From Limnanthes douglasii subsp. nivea (lineage: Eukaryota; Streptophyta; Magnoliopsida; Brassicales; Limnanthaceae), in contig JAUPFV010000002.1 of assembly GCA_036936605.1 (NCBI GenBank), forward strand, positions 220,317,046 to 220,381,045: DNA of 64,000 nt, written 5' to 3'. The position numbers were made by a program, and so were the translations under genes. The notes under the pieces were generated by a model. The model had not been told where the DNA came from. It made no database searches and saw only the letters and a program-made list of their open reading frames with translations. Each line of letters begins with the position of its first letter. The first letter of the stretch is position 1. Positions 9,892 to 20,816 of the stretch are shown here, piece after piece.

Positions 9892-12088
9892 ATGTCTAAA
9901 CCAAGAGTGTGCATTTTCAAATTTGGTACGGAAACAGGTATTGTTCCGCTGACCGAATTTGAAAACTTCGTGTCATTCCAACAGTACGTTGAGCAAACAT
10001 GGCAAGGGCTTGTTAGAGGAAGCTACAGCATTACGTACTCTTGCGGTGCTCAGAATAATTGTATTTTTAATAAGGAGACCGATTTCATTGGGTTGGAATG
10101 TTACCTCGATGTTGAGCGTTTGAAGAGTGTGTCATTTCTTATCAAAGAACATGTTGCTGATAAAGGCTCCGCCATTAAACGTAAACAACCCGTTCAACTG
10201 TTCGAAGAATCCTCTTACATGCAACGAACCAGCGGTGAAAGCAGTACCTTTTTTGCCATTACAACCCCCAAAAAAAGACATCTAGCTACAGCGGGATGGG
10301 CAGAAGCTATCATTGGTGTTGGACAGTCATTTCAAGACGGTGCTCAAGGTCTGCGGTTATCCTTATCCCGTTATGCATTAGAGAATGGTTTTGCGTTTAG
10401 GTACATGCACAATACCTTTAACAAGATCACCGTTTATTGTGTAAACAAAGATTCGGATGGCTGCAAATGGAGGCTTTACGCTTCTGTCGATTCTAAGACC
10501 GGTTTGATGACAATTAAAAGATTTTTCAGTACCCACACGTCCAGTCCCGTATTCACAAAGAAGAAAAGCAGGCATCTGTCGTCCGATTTGATTGCTGATG
10601 AAATTCACGATTCTCTACGGAAGAACCATTCTTTAACAGCTAAGACTATCCAGTCCACCATCACGCAAGACTACGGTTTAGACGTTTCATATCGTCTATC
10701 TTGGAATGCGTTGGAGAAGGCCCGTCGCGTTGTATTTGGAGATAGCAATACCTCTTTCGGATTGCTAAAACCATACTTCAAGAGGCTAAAGAGTCGTGAT
10801 ATCACTACGGACTGTCATTTGGATTTGGCTCCCGGCAATGTTTTCCGTCGCTGTTTTATAGCGTTTGGGGCGTGTCTTCAGGGTTTCCATTCGTGCCGCC
10901 CTCTACTGTACGTTGACGGAACCCACCTATCAGGGAAGCACGGTGGCGTGTTGCTATCAGCAGTGGCAAAAGATGGAAACAACGGTCAGTACAAATACGT
11001 TTCAATATACATTTGATCTGATAAATATGCCTACATAGTTTGCGATTTAATAAGACTGTCTGATAGTTTGTATTACATACTCTGGTATTTTAGGTATTAC
11101 TGATTGCTAGCTTGGGAGGCTTTGTCTGCTAGATTAGGTTACACAGACTGTTGTTTGTTTAGTATTACACAGTCGAAAAAAACATCGTTCTGTTAATGTA
11201 GTTCTGTTTTTAAGCTATATCTTTTCCATCGCAGGTCTTTTCCCCGTAGCTTTTGGTATATTTGGTAGTGAAGACTCGGACAACTGGTTCTGGTTTTTGG
11301 AAAATTTAAAACCTCATCTGTTAGGGCTCCAAATAACTTTCATTTCAGACCGCCATGCTGGTATTATTAGCGCTGTCGCAACTCTTTATCCTACTGACTA
11401 CCACGCTTATTGCATCTTCCATCTTATCCAGAACTTGAATAAAGATCTTGAACACACTAACAGAGTCTACAAACAAGATATGCTAGTGATGTTTAAGAGC
11501 TGTGCTTATGCCCCTACGGTGGATCTTTTTAATGAACGTTATGGTCAGTTTTTGCGCCAAGGCGGTAAGCGTATTGAAAACTTCGTAAAGAATCTGGCCC
11601 CAGAAAAATGGGCTCAGGCATATATCAAAGGCAAACGGTATGGGGCGATGGCATCAACCGCTGTTGAGTCGTTCAATGGCCAGATTAAAAAGTTGTGCCA
11701 TCTGCCTATAGTCGAATTAATCGACCGGATTAGAGCTCTCTTGATGACTCAAATGTCTCGACGTTTAGGAGAAGGCCAAAGTTGGAACACACATTTGTGC
11801 CCCGAGTTTGACAAGATGTTCAAAGAGAATGTACAATCCAGTCGGACATGGTTAGTTTGCAAGTCTTCTGCCGCTTATTTTGAGGTTTTATCGGACCCAG
11901 TCATGGTGGTCAACATACTGGATTTCAAATGCACATGCGGCTCTTGGCAGCAAGAATGTTTCCCGTGCGCTCATGCGTTGGCTGCAATTGCATCTATAAA
12001 CGAGGATCCTATGACGTTGGTTGAGCCGTTTTTCACTACCCAAAATTACCTGTCCAGCTATTCATTTAACATACCGGCCATAACATAG
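9892..12088 (+). CDS. MuDR/MURA-type MULE transposase (two coding exons, ends at an early TAG)
   Basis: Cuts and joins the MULE ends. CDS join 9892-10984 and 11235-12088, 648 aa; the intron is GT-AG, phase 1. ATG at 9892 was chosen because the upstream open frame has no other ATG. Seen in order: a MuDR-type N-terminal zinc region (CKWRLYAS, about residues 200-270); DDE core with Asp342 (LYVDGTHL), Asp403 (FISDRHAG) and Glu509 (STAVESFNG); the C-x2-H of MULE transposases (CIFH, about 424-427); SWIM zinc finger CTCGS...CFPCAH (about 597-611). All catalytic residues are present. The frame continues after the TAG for 62 codons with further typical MURA motifs, so this product is probably truncated. 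Sits nearest the left end, in a leader with repeats. Confidence 0.93.
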
Positions 12089-12277
12089 TTTGGTGAATCC
12101 AGTAGCGCAGATTGTGATGGAGAGCCCTTGGTGCTGCCCCCTAACGTTAAAAGACGACCCGGTCGTCCGAGGAAGAAGCGTATTCCATCAAGAGGCGAAG
12201 TTTCCAGCAGCCAGTCCCGTTGTGGTCCATGTTTCAAATCGGGCCATAATAGGAGGTCATGTGATGCTCCGTTCTAA
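12089..12277 (+). pseudogene. C-terminal tail of the MULE transposase beyond the in-frame TAG
   Basis: Same frame as the transposase, 62 codons, then TAA. It encodes a basic AT-hook-like block (KRRPGRPRKKR) and a CCHC zinc knuckle CGPCFKSGHNRRSC, both usual at the C-terminus of MURA proteins. The stop at 12086-12088 therefore cuts off DNA- or RNA-binding parts. One base change (for example CAG to TAG) explains it. Read-through cannot be excluded. Confidence 0.85.
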
Positions 12278-13160
12278 ACATTATTAACCTACTTTTTTGT
12301 AACATTTCACATATCAAAGATAAGCACTCCTTATCTTTCGACTTATGTTTTGTACACTTTTAACATTTACATGTTCCATTTCTGTTTCTTATCCCCTTTG
12401 ATATCTATTCACGTATACATTGATATCTTTGATGTTATACTATGATAGCGACTCTGTTAAACATTGATAGATTCTAGATATTGCATCTGACGGATACATC
12501 AAAAGTATGTTTTTTGTTTCGGTTTACATCCATCTGATGCTTTACTTACATTTGTTATACATGTACTTTAAATCTTTCATGCCATATTCATCTCAAACAT
12601 AAGCACTTCTTGTATCTCCACTTATGTTTGGTCCCCTAAAAGAATTGACACGTACCATATCTGTTCGTTTCAGACACTGATATCTGTCCATGTATACATT
12701 GCTATTTATGCTGCTTCCCTATGATATCCACTATATTAAACATTGATAGTTTCTGGATTTTGCATCTAACATATACATCAACATATGTTTTCTATTTTGG
12801 TTTAGATCCATCTGATATTTTACTTACATTGCTATCTTTGCTGTTATACTCTGATGAACACTCCATTCAACCTTGCTATCCATGTTTACATCTTATACAT
12901 TAGGGATACATTGTTTGTTCTTTTCATGTTACGATAACTCTGATATCTTAGTTTTCATAGATTGCGATTCTGTGAAATAACTGCAAGTAAAACTGCTACT
13001 TTCAACTGCACCATGTCATACCAAATCTTACCAGTTTAAGCTACAGAAGGTAAAATGCAACGAAACTTTAACATTAAAAGCATGCAAGGCTACAGAGATT
13101 CGCAAAGTGCCATAAACCATAAATCATCCAACCCTGTCAAAAAAACAGTCTACTGCACAG
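12278..13160. other. Intergenic region inside the MULE
   Basis: No gene. It holds degenerate copies of a module with CTGATATCTATCCATGTTTA-type and AACATTGATAGTTTC-type blocks, related to the sequence at 18900-19230 in an intron of the ULP-like gene. Probably also contains the 3' ends of the convergent transposase and acidic genes. Confidence 0.5.
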
Positions 13161-13260
13161 GGTTGGTCACACTAACAGTCCCAAAATACCATAAACAAAC
13201 AGCCGAAAACAACAAAAGATAAACCTAAAGTGCCATGAAACTACATCTCCATGTTCTAAC

Positions 13261-13644
13261 CTAATCGGAGTCGTCTCCATCAGATCCCTCGTCCTCTTCT
13301 TCTTCTTCTTCTTCATCTTCATCATCTTCTTCGTCGTCAGAGGCCTCGTCGTCTGCCTCTTCATCTTCATCATCGTCTTCTTCTTCCCACTTGCTGCTGC
13401 TCTTACATCTTTTCCTTTTTGGCAGCTTTTCATCGTCAGAAAGATAAAAGTCGTCCATGGACCAAGAATCCCATGATCCATAAGGGTCTTCTTGGTCCTC
13501 AGACCAGACCGACCAATCATCTTCTTCGTCAGAGGAGTACTCCGACGTTGTCGTACGCTTGTATGCCTTGTTACATGCGTAGTGGTCAGAGGACCACGCG
13601 TCGTCGCCGGACTGGTGTGGGGAGAAGGGTGATGAAGGAGCCAT
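13261..13644 (-). CDS. Small acidic protein, unknown function (127 aa)
   Basis: Single open frame with ATG at 13644 and TAG at 13261. About two fifths of residues are Asp or Glu, crowded in the last 45. The first half holds W-S-x-W type repeats (WSVWSEDQE, GSWDSWSMDD), and the middle has a nuclear-signal-like KLPKRKRCKSSSK. A TATA box and leader of plausible length stand upstream. It is convergent with the transposase and lies between it and the ULP-like gene. No known domain recognised: acidic tails are common in chromatin and nucleolar proteins, but that is only resemblance. Low-complexity acid runs can also arise by GAA/GAT repeat expansion. A real gene is likely, its function is not known. 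Confidence 0.6.
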   Translation of the reverse strand: MAPSSPFSPHQSGDDAWSSDHYACNKAYKRTTTSEYSSDEEDDWSVWSEDQEDPYGSWDSWSMDDFYLSDDEKLPKRKRCKSSSKWEEEDDDEDEEADDEASDDEEDDEDEEEEEEEDEGSDGDDSD

Positions 13645-13740
13645 GGTAGGAGGAGCAGTGGTTTGAACTTAGGGTAGAGGTTCTGGATTTTTTTTTTCTT
13701 TGCAGGTGAGTTTGTGAGGAATAGGTTGACATATGACCCT

Positions 13741-13750
13741 CTATTTATAG
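13741..13750 (-). promoter_or_regulatory. TATA box of the acidic-protein gene
   Basis: On the minus strand GCTATAAATAGAG lies about 100 bases before the ATG at 13644, giving a predicted leader of roughly 65-70 nt. This is a classic plant TATA match and spacing. Confidence 0.65.
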
Positions 13751-13759
13751 CAAAACCCA

Positions 13760-14614
13760 GCACCCAATGCTGAGTCCCATTAAGCAACCATATTTTCTTT
13801 CACAAATTTAATGGCACACGTACATTAAATGAATGTAATCATTCTACTTCATCTACCCATTGTCTTATCAAGTTCAATCTAACAAATGGTTTTAACACAT
13901 TAACTTCTAATGAGTAATGTGTGTGGTTAAAAGTCCTTTCAACAAATTAATTGCATTTATCTACCAATAACCATGTTGTGCAGTCCATATATATTTATTT
14001 TGTGCATCACTAACCTGTTATATGATATTTACGAGTAATTTTCAATGGTAGATAAATTATATTAAAAATTTAAAACCTATTTGGTCTATGTATTTTATCT
14101 GAACGATATCTAAAACTATACTATATGGTTCGTAACCAATTTTTTTATAAATTACGATATGTTTCGCACTACGATATTTGCTTGCTTAACCCCAGATAGA
14201 TCCTTCCTTAACCCCAGATAGACAATTTGGTAAACATTGATAGTTCATCTTATATATGCATTATTGGTAGTTTTTTATTACATCTCTTATATGTACAAAT
14301 AGTAGATATATAATGCCCATAGATGAAATTGTTTCATACAAATAATGGTGTATATACCAAGGTAGTTAATAAATATATTTGCCCTACATATTTAATTTAG
14401 TATACACCTGCTTAAAAAACCATTTCTTATACATCTACATACACCAACTGATTATTTTTCTAATAGTTAACAAATTATACATTAATAGATGGTTGCTTCA
14501 AGCCTGATAGTTAATATGGAAACTTTGCTAACGTCTTGAAAACTACTATGAAAGGTAACAACATATCTAAATTAGTAGGATACAACACTGAATGCTGTAA
14601 CAGTGATGTGAACT
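13760..14614. other. Non-coding MULE interior
   Basis: AT-rich, with no open frame of note and no strong repeat. Short blocks such as TAACCCCAGATAGA occur twice near 14190-14220. Probably upstream sequence of the acidic gene. Confidence 0.45.
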
Positions 14615-14944
14615 AGTGCGTTTACATGTAATTTTTCGAACAGCGGATCATTATTAAGGTTGATTTTGTGAAAAGATGGTGGCGTTTTGCTTTCAGCAGT
14701 GGCTAGAGATGGAAACAACGGTCAGTACAAATACGTTTCAATATACATTTGGTCTGACAAATATGTTTACATAGTTTGCGATTTAATAAGACTGTCTGAT
14801 AGTTTGTATTACATACTCTGGTATTTTAGGTATTACTGATTGCTAGCTTTGGAGGCTCTATCAGATAGATTAAGTTACACAGACTGTCCTTTGATAACTA
14901 TTACACAGTCGACCGCAACAAGTAAAAAGTGCGTTTACATGTAA
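14615..14944 (+). pseudogene. Duplicated piece of the transposase gene (exon 1 end plus intron), flanked by a 17-bp direct repeat
   Basis: From about 14672 to 14912 the sequence repeats 10937-11180: the exon end coding GG.LLSAVA.DGNN, the splice donor and most of the intron, with about 10% changes. It carries no complete domain and has no start. AGTGCGTTTACATGTAA stands on both sides, at 14615-14631 and 14928-14944. This looks like an inserted or templated copy of the element's own sequence, 3.7 kb from the source. Confidence 0.8.
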
Positions 14945-15043
14945 ATTTTCGTCTGCAAACATAAATCATAGAGGTATTGCTTAATTCACCCATTGGTAAT
15001 TTATGCGAAATATACAAATGGGTACCAAAATATAAATTACATA

Positions 15044-18000
15044 CTACCAACGTTTGTTTGTGTTACGATTATTCAAGAAATGTTTGAATATTTTAGCTCT
15101 TGTTTCTGCCGGCATTTCATCACCATATTCCCGTCCAACAAACCCTTTTGTAATGATGTTTTCTACGTATTTGCAAACGAAAACACCGCAGTCGTAGTTG
15201 CCCCTCTTTTGCTGGGGGATGTTTAACATGGTCTTAATTTTGTACCCACCTTTAACATGCGGTATATATTTATTCTTCATGCAATAGGCCAGCTGCATTG
15301 ATAGATACAGTAGCAGTCATTGATATGCATTACTATACTGTTTGCTAGATATAATATTCGAAATAGCTAGATATGCAATCAAAATAGTTTACTTGGAATT
15401 TAGATTCCTTACCAGAGCATCGGCTGTGTTTCTTGTCTTATCGGGAATGAATTTGCTCCACGACAGCATTGGGTTGTAGCTTCTGGCAGCCCCATTCTCC
15501 ATGTCTATGACTAGGAGCGTCCAGTGGTTCACGCCGTCCGTGTTTACAGTACATAGGGGGACGAATGCAACATATGTGTATGGTTTCATTGTCTCAAAAA
15601 CATTGTCCACAATGACAGACATATCTCCCTTTTTAGCCAGTGTCCCCTGTAAATTTAAGACATTAATACAGGAAGTAGATGTACCTAATATAAAACCAAT
15701 AATCCCTTGGGAACTTACAGTTGCAATCCCAGTTATTTGAATGGCTGGGACATGAAATGAATACTTATTATCAAACCCTTTCACAGGGACTTTGAAATCT
15801 GAATCCTTTAACAGCTTATATATCCAAGCATCTATTACCTATTAGAACACAATTACAATCCCAAGTCAGTTGAGTAACCAACAGTTTATTGGTTGACACA
15901 ATGATAGATGCTTCATTTAATTTTGATAGACGTATATAGACACGTTGCTAGACTAACAAGTAAAATACGATAGATACATCCTAATAGATTTTTACCTTGA
16001 AGTCCACTTGAGTTTCGTTGGGCAGTTCCATTATCTCTGTCACACTTACGGAAAGCCTGTACGAGAACTCTGTTGTTGGCAAGTACCACACTTCTGGATC
16101 TTCTTGTTGTTCTACCTGTTTCAGTTTCAGCACTTTCTCGTACTCACTTACATCGATCAGTTCCGTTGTCTCTGTCGGGAACGGCCAAGCTACAACTTCA
16201 GTTTGCTGTTGTTGAACCTGCGTCGGAGTAAGTAAGTTGAACCCAGGCATGTCATCAATGGGTACCTAAAAAAAACAGCATAGTAAACTGTTAACATTAC
16301 TTTTTAAATGTTTATTGAGAATACCAAATATCTACTTACCTCAACGTCCGTTTGTTCTTCCTCGATGGATTCGAGTGTACGTCTCTTCTCGTTTGAAGTT
16401 TCAACAGCCTTGTCAACTTCAGCATAAAATGATTGGGTGCAGTCTACAAAGCTATTGTCAGCCAATGGTGTAACCGACTGGACAATAAGACCCTTCGATG
16501 CTGCTTTCTGTTGTTCTGGTGTTGCGTACGAAGATGGCTCAACCTGTGACACTTTTTCAATCTTCTCTGCGGATTGATCTCCTCTGTTCAAAATTTGTAT
16601 CACCTTTAATGGAGACACAGCTTGCGATAGTTGTTCGCACTTTGCTACTGTTCCAGTGCCAGTGAATACAACTAAGCTAGAGTGTCGTGTGTCTTCAGGC
16701 TCCGCTGTTTCGACTTCCTAAAAACATACGATTTGAAACCATTAATTGTGAGATTAACTATCAATCATGTATGATATTCAAATACAACTAAGCTATTTAA
16801 CATGCACTTACATCTTCAGCAAATGTCTCTACCACATTGTGAGAGACAGGTTCTGGAACCTGTAGTTCGGTTGCTGCTATCTCCAACAATGTAGTTGCTA
16901 CTTCTATGTCATCTTGTCCTTTGTCCTCACCTATCTCTGCATTCTTTCCTTCATCGACGGTTTTTGGCGACTCCTCCAACTGTCGTTCCATTGTTTTCGT
17001 TCCTTCGTTGGATACTCCGTCCAACAAATCATTTCTGTCCACCGTCAGCTGCTGTTGTTCAACCTCGTTGTTTCCAACTCCAGGTCCCTGTGCAGGTACC
17101 AAAACTACATTCTGCGCACCGGCAGCATGAGTTAGGGGTGGTAATTCTTCTTCCACATCCCGTTTCTCATTACCAGCGTCACAACCACTTGTTGTAGTCC
17201 CTTTCGGCTTCCTAGACACATCAACAATAACAGTATCCTGTGTAGTACTCTCTTCCATTGGTTCAACACGTGTTTCGGATTGAACACCCCCTTCGTCAAC
17301 TTCTTCTTTGTCCTCCTCCGATTCGTCCCTTTCTTTTTGCTTAGCTTTGTCAAGCTCCTATTGTTCTTCTGTTTTATCCTCCCCATCAAAGCCCTCTTCT
17401 TCCGTTGATTTTTCTGTTTCAGCTACTACATGCCTCCGAGATCTTTTGTAAACCAGTGTTTCCTTAACCACCTTCTGACCAACGCGTGCGTCTACGGTTT
17501 CAGTAGCATCCTCGTCAACGCGGCAAAATGGCATCGACAAGGTCAACATCAGTTGTTGATCCTCACCATCCATTCTTTCACCTCCCAGCTCCAGCTTTTG
17601 TTTAAGGTCCTCCAAATCTTTCTTCAACTTTTCAACCTGATTCAAACGAGCATACGAAATTGTTACATTATTTTTAACAATGATAGTTACAGAATACTTC
17701 GTTGATAGACAACTTCATTTTAACAAACATACAGATGTTAGTAGTACTTAGAAAACTTGTTAGCACTAACCTCTTCATTTCTTTCATCAAGGCATGTTTT
17801 AAGCCTCTTGTTCTCAACTTTCAACCGGCGCAACCGACTTCTTTTTTTCAGTTTTTTGCTGTCACGCAGTACCGAGTGCGACAGCACTCCAAAACTAGGA
17901 ATCATACTCGACCTACGTTTTTTCCGGTTCTTCAACCTCTCCCCTTTGTTTTTACCAACTGTTGCCTTCCTCTCCACAATGAACTCCCCCAACGTAACAT

Positions 18001-19794
18001 CATCTTCAACCTCAATCATCGAACGTCTTCTCTTCTTACTACCAGCTCCGTCATCTACCTTCCTTATTGAACTTCTGTTCGCAACAGATTTCTTTCTTTT
18101 CCTACTCCTCTCTTCGCTTGGTTCACCAGCCCCTTCCCACTGTCTCCGCGAATCATTTACTCCATAAACAAAACATTCCGATGCTGTAAACACCAACTCC
18201 CCGCCGACAACCTAGGAGATACAGTATATAATTCATTTAGCAGCAAAATATAATAATCATCACTGATATATTTATTATACTACTACGATATATCTACTAT
18301 ACCACAACATACCTCGTTGTCCCTGAGCTCACCGACCATCTGGATCATTTCGAATGTCGACTCCTTACCCTCTAGCCCCCACCACTTGTAACATCTAGGT
18401 ATTATGTTTGGCCTTGGTATGTCGACATTTATAGAAATATGTTCCATAAGAAACGGCTGCACATAACATAACTAACCATTAAAAAAAGAGAAATAAACAT
18501 TTTCTAACAGACATGCTGATCATAACACACTATACTTACAAAAAGCAGAGCAACGCATCCGATAACTCTTGAAGGATGCCCGGCCTTAATACATTTGTCC
18601 AGCGATTTGTGAAGCTTATCCAAGATGGCTCCAGGCCAGTCATAGTCGTTTATCTTGTCGAGATTCTCCACGTAGAAGATTGCTGTCCACCCGATTACGT
18701 CGCCCGACACTGAAAAGAACAGTGTCGAGCATATGAAAAGTATCAGTAGCCGAGCCACATCCCTCGCTTCATCCTCCCCTCCTTCGCTGACTGCTTTCTC
18801 GATTGCTTCCTAAAAACATCCAAAATCATAACAACAATACAGAAAGAACTATTAAAGGCATCCACAACTAATAAGATATTAGATATATGATTGCATACAT
18901 ACCATAGTTGTTTGTAAACATACTATGATATCTATCCATGTTTACATTGCTATCTATGCTGCTACCCTCTGATATCCAATCTATTCAACATTGATAGTTT
19001 CCAGATCTGCATACATCAGGCTTTGTTTTCTGTTTCGTATTTAACATCTTTACTTACATTTGTTACATACTCTGATATCTATCCCTGGCTACATTGCTAT
19101 CTATGTTGGTACCCTCTGATATCTAGTCTATTAAACCTTTCTATCCATGTTTACATCTTATAAATTAGGTCTACATGTTCTGTTCTTTTAATGTTACAAT
19201 ATCTCTGATATCTTAGTGTTCATAGATTGCGATTTATAGTAATCTTTTTATAGTGATGTGAAAATGTACCTGCATTTCATCAACCAGCACAGCCTGCACT
19301 ATAAACTACAAAACAACTACATTCAAAAATACTCTATTTACCTTTATTAACGCGTTGGAAACTGATTTGTCGTTCGTTGGCCCGCTTCTCCTCGTCCTTG
19401 GACTCAAAAAATATTTCTTCATCAAAATCGAATCTAACTTGGCTCCATCGGCGTACCGAGCGATAAATCCACCTGATTTGCTCATCGGCATCTCTTCGTT
19501 ACCGTGTCTGAGGCCAAAGATCGCCTTTACATCTTTCTTGGTCAGCCTTACATGCTTTTGTCCAATCTTGAAAGCCTTCCATCAGACGTCGTATAAACCA
19601 CAGATCTCCTCGATCAAGTGGTGGAACTTTTTAAGCTTCAGAACCTCGTTCCTCAAGTCGTACGAGGTTTTGAGGAAGGTGTAGAAAGGGGTTCCGCGAG
19701 CAGCCTCGATGTGTTCAGCTTTGATTATATCCCGTCTCAGTACATTGATTATGCCAACCAATCCCGAGCGGTAGAATACTCATGTTTTCGTCAT
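15044..19794 (-). pseudogene. ULP-like gene with Ulp1/C48 protease domain, ten exons, three in-frame stops
   Basis: Exons (minus strand): 19794-19342, 18809-18540, 18456-18313, 18211-17771, 17636-16812, 16717-16340, 16265-15996, 15838-15719, 15646-15413, 15292-15044; 1127 codons plus stop. All introns are GT-AG and phase 0. Exons 1-3 give an N-terminal region (LTKKDVKAIFGLRHGNEEM, YDWPGAILDKLHKSL) like the DUF1985/plant-mobile-type part preceding Ulp1 in such genes (uncertain). Exon 4 is basic with several nuclear-signal-like runs; exons 5-7 are acidic and probably disordered. Exons 9-10 hold the protease: His in VNHWTLLVID, Asn where Asp is usual (RSYNPM, 17 residues on), Gln and Cys in PQQKRGNYDCGVFVCKY. 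Ulp1 proteases cut SUMO-type conjugates; activity here is doubtful. Stops: TGA 19782-19780, TGA 19584-19582, TAG 17360-17358. Confidence 0.85.
18900..19230. repeat. Dispersed repeat module in intron 1 of the ULP-like gene
   Basis: Blocks reading TACATTGCTATCTATG and CCTCTGATATC occur twice here, and relatives stand at about 12400-12960. This suggests a short repeat that has spread inside the MULE. It has no coding potential. Confidence 0.6.
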
Positions 19795-20090
19795 TTTAAA
19801 CCTGTCAACGTTCACATAATAAGGTAGTTAGTAATTTACATGGTAACTAAAACAATAATACTAAGCAGCCACTGCATTATATGGTTAAACTACTATCATA
19901 CCCTGATATATAATACAAGATACATTGCTAGATGTTTGACGATACCTAGATACACTCACAACATTTGGAACATCATCCCTATATCTGTGATACACGATCT
20001 AACACGTTAACGATCAGCCTCATAATGCTGATAGTTGTACAGATAGATAATACAGCCCATATTGCTAGACATGTACCAACCCTACGCAAA

Positions 20091-20159
20091 CTCACAATGC
20101 TTAAAACAACAGCCTGACAATGCTTAAAACATCAGCCTCACAATGATTACAACAACACC
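20091..20159. repeat. 23-bp tandem repeat, three units
   Basis: Units start at 20091, 20114 and 20137 with the pattern CT.ACAATG.TTA.AACA. It lies in the inferred 5' leader of the ULP-like gene. Confidence 0.75.
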
Positions 20160-20389
20160 ATCCTCACTACCAATACGACTATCACGTAACGTCGTCTGGT
20201 CGAGCAACAGTAACAAATAACCTTACGTTTCTACCGGAGTATTAGACATCATACAGCATGGACTATCATTGGGTTGGAAAACCTACACACCAACGCATAC
20301 GAATCGAACAGATACCTGATTTGGTTTGAAGGCGACTGTTCCGTTCGACGGAAACTTCATTGCAGTTGGAGGCTCGCCGGTTGTGGTTC

Positions 20390-20610
20390 CAAATTTCGAA
20401 CCAGAGACAGAGACAGTGGTGGTTCGCCGGTAGGTGTCCGAAATTTCGGAATGGAAACGAATACACTGGTTAGTTGTCGCCGGTGGTTCGCCTGTGGATG
20501 TCAGAACTATCGGAGGAGTGACAGAGACGCTGCTTACTGGTCGACGGTGGATCGCCGGTGGGTGTCAAGAATATCGGAACAGAGACAGAGACAGTGGTGG
20601 TTCGCCGGTA
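20390..20610. repeat. Degenerate 50-65-bp minisatellite in the ULP-like leader
   Basis: Four diverged units with the blocks GGTTCGCCGGT, TATCGGA and AGAGACAGAGACAGTGGTGG. It is GC-richer than its surroundings, like the 5' leader at the opposite end of the element. Confidence 0.65.
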
Positions 20611-20754
20611 CGTTTCCTTTCAAAAATGTCTTTTGGTTTCGCTCTCGTAAGACGTGTTTCTCTCTCCTCAAATTTGGAAATGTGAAAGTGGGGGGAATTG
20701 GAACCTAAAAGTCTGATTAGAAGGTGAAAAAAAATGCGTTTCAACAAAATAACC

Positions 20755-20765
20755 CCTTTTATACC
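20755..20765 (-). promoter_or_regulatory. Putative TATA box of the ULP-like gene
   Basis: On the minus strand GGTATAAAAGG lies about 120 bases inside the right end of the MULE and points inward. It is placed like the TATA at 8757 in the left end. Confidence 0.5.
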
Positions 20766-20816
20766 CTAGAGGGTATAATTGTCCATATTATGGCTCTAGG
20801 TAGTTTTAGAAACTAG

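Larger units (their letters stand above)
19795..20720 (-). other. 5' leader region of the ULP-like gene
   Basis: No long conserved coding frame. On the minus strand a likely acceptor, GTTGACAG, stands just before the ATG at 19794, so the leader is probably spliced, mirroring the transposase gene. It contains a 23-bp repeat at 20091-20159 and a GC-richer minisatellite at about 20390-20610. The short open frames here are attributable to the minisatellite. Confidence 0.45.

Noticed and set aside
13167..13787. Longer open frame overlapping the acidic gene on the same strand
   Set aside because: It results from GAA/GAT-type repeats being open in several frames. The 127-codon frame has the better start, composition and TATA spacing.
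16895..17197. Plus-strand open frames opposite the ULP-like gene
   Set aside because: They are shadows of the Glu/Gln-rich coding exon on the other strand. The minus frame continues in phase through consistent splice sites.
20274..20708. 144-codon plus-strand open frame as a gene
   Set aside because: It is made of the GGTTCGCCGG-type minisatellite in the leader of the ULP-like gene and lacks any motif.
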